From the NCBI GenBank assembly GCA_036479015.1, contig JAZGFB010000062.1:1-47961 (forward strand): DNA of 47,961 nucleotides. The letters run 5' to 3'. Under the pieces are notes generated by a model. That model ran no database searches. It had not been told where the DNA came from and worked only from the letters and a program-made list of their open reading frames with translations. This stretch comes from NVTR01 sp036479015. Its GTDB lineage: Bacteria; Pseudomonadota; Alphaproteobacteria; Rhodobacterales; Rhodobacteraceae. Of the stretch, positions 42,261-47,961 are shown piece by piece; within the stretch, counting starts at the first letter, position 1; every line of letters begins with the position of its first letter. Both the position numbers and the translations under genes were made by a program.

Positions 42261-43429
42261 CCAAATACGACGTAATAATCCTTGGCGCTGGCGGCGCCGG
42301 TCTGATGGCGGCGGCAACGGCGGGGCAAGCCGGGGCGCGGGTACTGGTGATCGATCACGCCGATAAACCCGGCAAGAAAATCCTGATCTCGGGCGGCGGG
42401 CGCTGCAACTTCACCAACACAGGCACCAGTGCCGAAAACTTCATCTCCGACAACCCGCATTTCGCGAAATCCGCCCTTAGCCGCTATTCCCCCTGGGACT
42501 TTCTGGCGCTGGTCGAACGCTACAAAATCGACTGGCATGAAAAGACACTGGGCCAGCTGTTTTGCGACGGCTCCGCCCGCCAGATCGTGGCGATGCTGCT
42601 GGCCGAATGTGAACGCGGCACTGTCACGATCCGGCTGGGCACCGATATTGGCACCATTACCCACGCCGATGGCCAGTTCACAGCCGCCGGCGCAACGGCG
42701 CCGCAAATGGTGGTGGCAACCGGCGGCGCATCGATCCCCAAAATGGGTGCCACCGGCATTGCCTATGACATCGCGCGCCAGTTCGGCCTAAAACTGGTAA
42801 CCCCACGCCCGGGCCTGGTGCCATTCACCCTGGGCGCAAGTGATCAACTGTTTCGCGACATTTCGGGCCTGTCCTGCCCGGTTGTCGCAACCGTCGGCGA
42901 GACCTCATTTCCAGAGGCCGCCCTGTTCACCCACAAAGGCCTGTCCGGCCCTGCAATATTGCAAGTGTCATCCTATTGGTCCCCCGGCGACAGCGTGTCA
43001 CTGTCAATACGTGCCGATGGCGCACAATTGCTTCTGGACGCCAAACGCCGAATGCCACGCGCACATTTGAAAGCCGCACTAACCGAAGCCCTGCCCGCCC
43101 GCCTGGCCCAGGCGCTGGCCAGCCGCATCGGCATCGAAACCGAACTGGGCAATGTGTCAGACCATGCCCTTACCCAAGCCGCACAACACCTAACCGCCCT
43201 GACCTTCCAGCCAACCGGCACCGAAGGCTTTGCCAAGGCCGAAGTCACCGTTGGCGGCATTAGCACCGCCGAACTGTCCTCCAAAACCATGCAGGTACAC
43301 AAAGTTCCCGGCCTCTATGTCATCGGCGAAGCCGTTGATGTCACCGGCTGGCTTGGCGGTTATAATTTCCAATGGGCATGGGCGTCGGGCGTTGCGGCGG
43401 GGCTGGCGATCGCGGCGCGCAGGGCCTGA
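42257..43429 (+). CDS. HI0933/BaiN-type NAD(P)/FAD-dependent oxidoreductase
   Basis: 390 residues. KYDVIILGAGGAGLMAAATA is the FAD-binding Rossmann loop, followed by KPGKKILISGGGRCNFTNTG, the defining HI0933 block. VATGGASIPKMGATGIAYDI and LFTHKGLSGPAILQVSSYW lie mid-protein, and YVIGEAVDVTGWLGGYNFQWAWASG is at the C-terminus (split: YVIGEAVDVTGWLGG, YNFQWAWASG). The family includes the bile-acid enzyme BaiN but its usual substrate is unknown. GTG 42257 overlaps the Doc stop and fits family starts; a longer frame from 42221 adds a Pro-rich leader. Confidence 0.9.
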   Translation: MTKYDVIILGAGGAGLMAAATAGQAGARVLVIDHADKPGKKILISGGGRCNFTNTGTSAENFISDNPHFAKSALSRYSPWDFLALVERYKIDWHEKTLGQLFCDGSARQIVAMLLAECERGTVTIRLGTDIGTITHADGQFTAAGATAPQMVVATGGASIPKMGATGIAYDIARQFGLKLVTPRPGLVPFTLGASDQLFRDISGLSCPVVATVGETSFPEAALFTHKGLSGPAILQVSSYWSPGDSVSLSIRADGAQLLLDAKRRMPRAHLKAALTEALPARLAQALASRIGIETELGNVSDHALTQAAQHLTALTFQPTGTEGFAKAEVTVGGISTAELSSKTMQVHKVPGLYVIGEAVDVTGWLGGYNFQWAWASGVAAGLAIAARRA

Positions 43430-43436
43430 CCCTAGA

Positions 43437-43799
43437 TTATGACAGCTTATCGTCCGCAGTTTCGTCAGGAATGCTTAGCAAAACCCAACTGCCAACTTGC
43501 CCAACTTTCACGGCCCCTTCGGCCATGCGGTCTGCAATAGCGCCTACCTCATGCACAGGGCAGCCGATCAAAGTCGCAGTGTGATCCAGAAAATTGGCTG
43601 TCGCTTCGCTTTCACCAATGACCTGGCACACATCATTGACCGTTGGGTAGGGCCGCACAGCAACCAAACCCGATGCTTCGGGCGCTGTGTATGTGGCGCT
43701 AACCGGGGTCGCGGCATCCATGCCTTCCGAACTGAAACTGCACCCGGCGACACCCCCAGCGGCAAGCATGCAAAGTAGTAATTCGCGTCCTAAAATCAT
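43437..43799 (-). CDS. Putative lipoprotein, unknown function
   Basis: 120 residues. An N-terminal signal with hydrophobic LLLCMLAAGGVAGC carries a lipobox VAGC with Cys20 as the likely lipid-anchored residue, so it should sit in a membrane facing the periplasm. The mature part has no recognised domain; two more Cys (VNDVCQVIG and TLIGCPVHE) could form a disulfide. It converges on the flavoprotein gene (7-bp gap) and has its own start upstream at 43799. Confidence 0.65.
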   Translation of the reverse strand: MILGRELLLCMLAAGGVAGCSFSSEGMDAATPVSATYTAPEASGLVAVRPYPTVNDVCQVIGESEATANFLDHTATLIGCPVHEVGAIADRMAEGAVKVGQVGSWVLLSIPDETADDKLS

Positions 43800-43952
43800 T
43801 TTCTTCTCCGTCCAATGTTTCGACCTGCATATCTGTCTGGCGGATGCTGTGGCAAGCGCGATGCTGGCAGATGGCGATTTCCAGCGGCACCCCGCCAGCT
43901 TACTGCAAACACCCGCATTGTCGCCAAAGCCCCACCGGGCTATGACACTTGC

Positions 43953-44573
43953 ATGAGCACAATAAATTCACTTTTCGTCACCCGCCTGTACCGCGCGCAG
44001 CTGTCTGAGCTGGGCAAAGCCGTCGATGCCAGCGAACTTGCAAACTCTTGCGACGCCATCGCCATGGATGACGAAGCCGGGCAAGACTGGTGCGAAGCAA
44101 ACGATTTCCCCGGCTACACCAGCTATGCATCCCTGTCCGACCTGCCCTGGCGGTTTCCGATATTCAAAGATCTCGTCAAGGTTTTGGACAAACACGTCGC
44201 CGCTTTTGTCGATGACCTGGCGTTTGACCTGGACGGCAAAAAGATAACCCTGGAAGACATCTGGATCAACATCCTGCCCCAGGGCGGCATCCACACATCC
44301 CACATCCACCCCCATTCCGTGATCAGCGGCACCACCTATGTGGCCATGCCCACGGGTGCCAGCGCGATCAAATTCGAAGACCCGCGCAGCGCAATGATGA
44401 TGGCCGCGCCGGTGCGCCGCGCCGATGCCCGCGAAGACATGCGCAGTTTTGTGTATGTTGCGCCCCAGGTGGGCGACGTGCTGCTGTGGGAAAGCTGGCT
44501 AAGGCACGAGGTGCCGATGAATATGGCAGAGGATGAGCGGGTAAGTGTGAGCTTTAATTATGGGTGGGGGTGA
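43953..44573 (+). CDS. 2OG-Fe(II) oxygenase-like protein (TIGR02466 family)
   Basis: 206 residues. NSLFVTRLYRAQLSELGKAV begins the family pattern, with WINILPQGGIHTSHIHPHSV, then ISGTTYVAMPTGASAIKFEDPR (split: ISGTTYVAMPTG, ASAIKFEDPR), then FVYVAPQVGDVLLWESWLRHEV (split: FVYVAPQVGDVLL, WESWLRHEV). The HIHPH and RHEV histidines are the likely iron ligands. Substrate unknown; the longer frame from 43815 has no family N-terminus, so ATG 43953 is preferred. The next gene starts 15 bp downstream. Confidence 0.75.
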   Translation: MSTINSLFVTRLYRAQLSELGKAVDASELANSCDAIAMDDEAGQDWCEANDFPGYTSYASLSDLPWRFPIFKDLVKVLDKHVAAFVDDLAFDLDGKKITLEDIWINILPQGGIHTSHIHPHSVISGTTYVAMPTGASAIKFEDPRSAMMMAAPVRRADAREDMRSFVYVAPQVGDVLLWESWLRHEVPMNMAEDERVSVSFNYGWG

Positions 44574-44588
44574 AATGGGAGAATTTCA

Positions 44589-45059
44589 ATGCATCCAAAG
44601 TTTTTAGAGGCCGCTGAAAGCCTTCATGCTTCATTTGAAAAACTAGTGGCGATAGAGCCTTACACTTTGGGTAATTTGCCTAAAAATATGCCTTTGTCTG
44701 GTGTCTATCTGTTTAGCGAATTGGGTAAGCACTTTTATGTTGGCCGATCACAGAACTTGCGACGCAGATACGGCCTACATACAAGGCCAAGCGCCCAGAC
44801 AAATCAGGCAAGCTTTGCATTTTTATTGGCCCGGGAAAAGTTTGGCTTAGACAAAGCAAGCTACACACAAGGCCCCCTAAGCCGTAAAGGTCTTTCAGAA
44901 AACGAAAACTTTATGAAACTTTTCCATGACGCAAAAGTTCGTGTTCGCAGGATGGATTATCGCTTCGTAGACGAAGACATCCCTGTTCGCCAAACACTAT
45001 TGGAAATCTATTGCTCTGTTGCACTTTCAACTCCCTTCAACAAATTTGATACGCACTAA
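44589..45059 (+). CDS. GIY-YIG domain protein, possible nuclease
   Basis: 156 residues. GVYLFSELGKHFYVGRSQNLRRR (about 37-59) carries the GIY-YIG-like strand pair (GVYLF, FYVGRS) and the following Arg; a downstream Glu in LLEIYCSVAL fits the catalytic Glu of the fold. No partner domain such as a methyltransferase or integrase is fused, so it is a stand-alone unit. It is somewhat AT-richer than its neighbours, suggesting transfer. It ends about 35 bp before the REP-like copy at 45096. Confidence 0.75.
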   Translation: MHPKFLEAAESLHASFEKLVAIEPYTLGNLPKNMPLSGVYLFSELGKHFYVGRSQNLRRRYGLHTRPSAQTNQASFAFLLAREKFGLDKASYTQGPLSRKGLSENENFMKLFHDAKVRVRRMDYRFVDEDIPVRQTLLEIYCSVALSTPFNKFDTH

Positions 45060-45095
45060 TTTCCCCAATCTTGCCGAGAGCAATATGTGACGAAA

Positions 45096-45175
45096 GCAAG
45101 CGTAGGATGGGTGCTCGCACCCATCTTTTCGCCCCCTCACCCGGCACCGGTGGGTGACATCACCCACCCTACGAA
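45096..45175. repeat. REP-like hairpins, right copy
   Basis: GCAAGCGTAGGATGGGTG (45096-45113) continues as GATGGGTGC-TC-GCACCCATC (45106-45125). A second perfect palindrome GGTGGGTGA-CA-TCACCCACC (45149-45168) follows, ending in CTACG, the inverted start of the repeat. These flank the accessory insert next to rplP. Confidence 0.75.
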
Positions 45176-45196
45176 ACCCTTGGGGCGTCGCCAAAA

Positions 45197-45225
45197 TAGG
45201 AAAAGGCGGGGTTAAACCCCGCCTT
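45197..45225 (-). terminator. Intrinsic terminator after rplP
   Basis: On the minus strand AAGGCGGGG (45225-45217), loop TTTAA, CCCCGCCTT (45211-45203) then TTCC. The 9-bp GC-rich stem with a short T-run lies about 75 bp after the rplP stop and would end the rplB-rplP transcript before the accessory insert. Confidence 0.75.
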
Positions 45226-45300
45226 CCCAAATTATTTCACCGTTGTGCGGCCCGCCGGCTTTCTTTGAAAACCCGCTACACCGCCCGCGTTAGGATTGGT

Positions 45301-45714
45301 TTACCAATCTTCGCGCACAACCGTGCGTGTCTTCACCGGCAGTTTCATCGCTGCAAGGCGCAGGGCCTCGCGGGCGACTTCTTCGGTAACACCGTCAAGC
45401 TCAAACATGATGCGACCAGGTTTTACCTTGGCGGCCCAGAAATCGACAGAACCTTTACCTTTACCCATCCGAACTTCGGTTGGCTTGCTGGTCACAGGTA
45501 CGTCTGGAAAAATCCGGATCCAGACACGGCCTTGCCGCTTCATGTGGCGCGTCATAGCGCGACGTGCGGCTTCGATCTGGCGCGCGGTCACACGATGTGG
45601 TTCCACTGATTTAAGACCATAAGTCCCAAACGTCAGATCAGACCCGCCCTTTGCCTGGCCGTGGATACGACCCTTGAACATCTTGCGGTATTTGGTGCGT
45701 TTTGGCTGAAGCAT
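45301..45714 (-). CDS. rplP: 50S ribosomal protein L16
   Basis: 137 residues. MLQPKRTKYRKMFKGRIHGQ is the canonical N-terminus, then GRVWIRIFPDVPVTSKPTEVRMGKGKGSVDFW (split: GRVWIRIFPDVPVTSKP, TEVRMGKGKGSVDFW). It lies near the A site. In the usual S10 operon rpmC follows at once; here the block ends. Confidence 0.98.
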   Translation of the reverse strand: MLQPKRTKYRKMFKGRIHGQAKGGSDLTFGTYGLKSVEPHRVTARQIEAARRAMTRHMKRQGRVWIRIFPDVPVTSKPTEVRMGKGKGSVDFWAAKVKPGRIMFELDGVTEEVAREALRLAAMKLPVKTRTVVREDW

Positions 45715-45729
45715 TATCCAGACCCTTCC

Positions 45730-46434
45730 TTAACGTCGGCCGCCGGCACCACGAGGTGCTGGGCCTTCTTGGAGTTCCTGCATACGACGGTCGCGCGCTG
45801 CTGGATCGTGCTCCATTATTTCACCTTTGAAAATCCAAACCTTGATGCCGATAATGCCATAGGCAGTGACAGCTTCAACATTTGCATAATCAATGTCAGC
45901 GCGCAGAGTGTGCAGTGGCACACGGCCTTCGCGGTACCATTCGGTACGGGCGATTTCTGCGCCACCCAGACGACCAGCAACGTTCACCCGGATACCCAGG
46001 GCGCCCATACGCATGGTGTTCTGAACGCTACGCTTCATGGCACGACGAAACGAAATCCGGCGTTCCAACTGCTGGGCGATACCATCGGCCACCAGCTGCG
46101 CATCCATTTCAGGTTTGCGCACTTCAACAATGTTCAGGTGCAGCTCGCTGGCGGTCATGTTGGCCAGCTTCTGACGCAGGGTTTCGATGTCTGCGCCTTT
46201 CTTGCCGATAATGACGCCGGGGCGGGCAGTGTGCACAGTTACGCGGCACTTTTTGTGCGGACGTTCGATGATCACACGGGAAACACCAGCCTGCTTGCAG
46301 TCCTTATTGATGAACTCACGCATCTTGATGTCTTCCAGCAGCAGTTTGCCGAAATCTTTTTCGGCGTACCAGCGGCTGTCCCAAGTGCGGTTGATCTGCA
46401 GGCGCATGCCAATTGGATTGATTTTCTGACCCAT
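45730..46434 (-). CDS. rpsC: 30S ribosomal protein S3
   Basis: 234 residues. MGQKINPIGMRLQINRTWDS, then the KH domain with VIIGKKGADIETLRQKL, then GALGIRVNVAGRLGGAEIAR. The C-terminal tail is basic (RRMQELQEGPAPRGAGGRR). It lies at the mRNA entry site. Its start overlaps the rplV stop by one base. Confidence 0.98.
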   Translation of the reverse strand: MGQKINPIGMRLQINRTWDSRWYAEKDFGKLLLEDIKMREFINKDCKQAGVSRVIIERPHKKCRVTVHTARPGVIIGKKGADIETLRQKLANMTASELHLNIVEVRKPEMDAQLVADGIAQQLERRISFRRAMKRSVQNTMRMGALGIRVNVAGRLGGAEIARTEWYREGRVPLHTLRADIDYANVEAVTAYGIIGIKVWIFKGEIMEHDPAARDRRMQELQEGPAPRGAGGRR

Positions 46435-46814
46435 TAGCTTTGCTCCTCTACCTGGCGCACCAGGATTGTCAGTTCCGCGAACGGCTTAAGAATTTTGCCA
46501 AACCGGCCACGCGCACGTGGACGACCGCGCTTCAGGGTCAGGTTCTTGCCAACCCAGGCCTCAGCCACCACCAGTTCATCAACATCCAGGTTATGGTTGT
46601 TTTCAGCATTGGCAATTGCCGATTGCAGGCATTTCTTAACGTCACCGGCGATACGTTTTTTGGAAAACGTCAGGTCGGTCAACGCGCGCTCAACCTTTTT
46701 GCCGCGAATAAGCTGCGCAACTAGGTTCAATTTCTGCGGGCTGGTACGAAGCATTTTGGTTTTCGCCATTGCTTCGTTGTCGGCCACGCGGCGGGGGTTT
46801 TTTCCCTTACTCAT
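46434..46814 (-). CDS. rplV: 50S ribosomal protein L22
   Basis: 126 residues. TSPQKLNLVAQLIRGKKVER, then ALTDLTFSKKRIAGDVKKCL, then the tunnel-loop RGRPRARGRFGKILKPFAEL. It lines the peptide exit tunnel. A 13-residue N-terminal extension MSKGKNPRRVADNEA precedes the usual start. Confidence 0.97.
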   Translation of the reverse strand: MSKGKNPRRVADNEAMAKTKMLRTSPQKLNLVAQLIRGKKVERALTDLTFSKKRIAGDVKKCLQSAIANAENNHNLDVDELVVAEAWVGKNLTLKRGRPRARGRFGKILKPFAELTILVRQVEEQS

Positions 46815-46817
46815 GGC

Positions 46818-47096
46818 TTAGCTCCGCTTCGCTTTTTTGTCGGCGGCATGGCCATGATAGGTGCGGGTTGGTGAAAATTCACCAAACTTTTGACCAATCA
46901 TGTCTTCCGTGACGTTAACAGGAATATGTTTGCGACCGTTGTAGACACCAAATGTCAGGCCAACAAACTGAGGTAAAATAGTAGAACGGCGTGACCAGAT
47001 CTTGATCACTTCGTTGCGGCCGCTTTCTTTGGATACTTCGGCTTTTTTCAGCACGTAAGAATCTACAAAAGGGCCTTTCCATACAGAACGCGACAT
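46818..47096 (-). CDS. rpsS: 30S ribosomal protein S19
   Basis: 92 residues: SRSVWKGPFVDSYVLKKAEV, then WSRRSTILPQFVGLTFGVYN, then HIPVNVTEDMIGQKFGEFSP. It contacts the A-site finger of the large subunit. It follows rplB by 2 bp. Confidence 0.98.
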   Translation of the reverse strand: MSRSVWKGPFVDSYVLKKAEVSKESGRNEVIKIWSRRSTILPQFVGLTFGVYNGRKHIPVNVTEDMIGQKFGEFSPTRTYHGHAADKKAKRS

Positions 47097-47098
47097 TT

Positions 47099-47941
47099 CT
47101 ACCGGCCCTTTCTTTTAGCGTGACGCGAGCGGATGATAAGCTTGCCGGACGCTTTTTTCTTGTTACGGGTTTTTGCACCCTTGGTTGGCTTACCCCAGGG
47201 GGTAACCGGGTGACGACCACCAGATGTGCGACCTTCACCACCACCATGTGGGTGATCGACCGGGTTCATAACCACACCACGAACACTTGGGCGGATGCCC
47301 TTGTGACGGTTGCGGCCAGCTTTACCAATGTTCTGGTTTGAATTGTCGGGGTTAGACACGGCACCAACGGTGGCCATGCATTCCTGACGCACCATGCGCA
47401 ATTCACCAGATGACAAACGGATCTGAGCATACCCACCATCACGGCCAACAAACTGAGCATAAGTGCCGGCAGCGCGCGCAATCTGCCCGCCTTTGCCTTG
47501 CTTCATCTCGATGTTGTGGATGATCGTACCAATCGGCAAGCCCGAAAACGGCATCGCGTTGCCCGGCTTTACGTCAACCTTGGCACCGGCAATCACCTTA
47601 TCGCCAACACCTAAACGCTGTGGCGCGATGATATAGGCCTGTTCGCCATCTTCATATTTGATCAGCGCGATGAACGCCGTGCGGTTCGGGTCATATTCGA
47701 TCCGTTCCACAGTTGCGGCAACATCAAATTTGTTGCGCTTGAAATCAATGATACGGTACAGGCGCTTGGCGCCCCCACCTTTACGACGCATCGTAATCCG
47801 TCCGGTATTGTTCCGTCCGCCATTTTTGGTCAAACCCTCAACAAGGGCTTTGACCGGGCGGCCTTTCCAAAGCTCCGAACGGTCGATCAGAACCAGCCCA
47901 CGCTGGCCTGGCGTCGTCGGTTTATACGACTTTAATGCCAT
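47099..47941 (-). CDS. rplB: 50S ribosomal protein L2
   Basis: 280 residues. MALKSYKPTTPGQRGLVLID, with GRNNTGRITMRRKGGGAKRL, and the conserved GVVMNPVDHPHGGGEGRTSG near the peptidyl transferase centre. It is the last gene fully inside the window; rplW and the start of the S10 operon should lie beyond 47961. Confidence 0.98.
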   Translation of the reverse strand: MALKSYKPTTPGQRGLVLIDRSELWKGRPVKALVEGLTKNGGRNNTGRITMRRKGGGAKRLYRIIDFKRNKFDVAATVERIEYDPNRTAFIALIKYEDGEQAYIIAPQRLGVGDKVIAGAKVDVKPGNAMPFSGLPIGTIIHNIEMKQGKGGQIARAAGTYAQFVGRDGGYAQIRLSSGELRMVRQECMATVGAVSNPDNSNQNIGKAGRNRHKGIRPSVRGVVMNPVDHPHGGGEGRTSGGRHPVTPWGKPTKGAKTRNKKKASGKLIIRSRHAKRKGR

Positions 47942-47961
47942 GCTTTTCTGTCTTCCGTTAG

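Noticed and set aside
45661..46437. Plus-strand frame of 258 codons over rpsC
   Set aside because: Exact antisense of rpsC and the rplP start; His/Thr/Phe-rich composition is a shadow of conserved ribosomal codons.

Overview
This window reads as a chromosomal segment of an alphaproteobacterium, most likely Rhodobacterales (Roseobacter-like). The reasons are the four-gene Bzt/Aap-type amino-acid ABC transporter, an ATP12-family F1 assembly chaperone, the rpmH-rnpA-yidD/yidC-MOSC-yihA-argB neighbourhood, and moderately GC-rich genes with alphaproteobacterial ribosomal proteins. This is inferred from gene content; no database search was possible.

Layout. 1-717: a complete IS1595-type insertion sequence with perfect 16-bp inverted ends, ten bases upstream of an AT-richer orphan gene with a DUF4062/TIR-like N-terminus (727-1899). 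1900-5100: decayed accessory DNA, with a winged-helix C-terminal remnant, a TetR/SRPBCC operon with a perfect 20-bp operator-like palindrome, and a saccharopine-dehydrogenase/DUF4166 gene broken by a frameshift and internal deletion. 5087-11721: a MetE-like methyltransferase, hutH between two tRNA-Arg genes, an orphan histidine kinase, and a flavin disulfide oxidoreductase next to a TVP38 membrane protein. 12010-20799: rpmH, rnpA, yidD, a GGDEF/EAL protein, yidC, MOSC, yihA, argB, a fatty-acid hydroxylase, a ferredoxin-like protein and a SixA-like phosphatase. A bidirectional terminator separates this from the minus-strand aapJQMP (bztABCD) operon (20851-25336). 25543-29034: ATP12, RluA-type pseudouridine synthase, crcB and rarA.

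29277-47941 is the ribosomal S10-spc-alpha super-cluster on the minus strand. It runs rplB-rpsS-rplV-rpsC-rplP, rpmC-rpsQ-rplN-rplX-rplE-rpsN-rpsH-rplF-rplR-rpsE-rpmD, then rplO-secY-adk-rpsM-rpsK-rpoA-rplQ. It is cut twice. A 4.6-kb accessory segment lies between rplP and rpmC: a possible HEPN-like protein, an antitoxin-like/Doc pair whose toxin lacks a normal start codon, an HI0933-type flavoprotein, a lipoprotein, a 2OG-Fe(II) oxygenase and a GIY-YIG protein. A 1.9-kb segment lies between rpmD and rplO: DUF4202, initiator tRNA-fMet and a YdjM-like membrane protein.

The cuts look functionally settled. Each upstream ribosomal block ends in an intrinsic-terminator hairpin, and each downstream block (rpmC and rplO) starts behind a new sigma70-like promoter sharing the string CCCCTATACGCC, also echoed before the fMet tRNA. 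Other unexplained structures are a nested multi-palindrome of about 96 bp (41515-41610), REP-like hairpins around the 4.6-kb cassette, and strong intercistronic hairpins at rpsK/rpoA, rplO/secY and aapJ/aapQ. I found no CRISPR array, prophage, rRNA gene or replication origin. The clearest novelty is the re-wired ribosomal super-operon carrying toxin- and nuclease-like cargo; a new defence system is only a weak inference.
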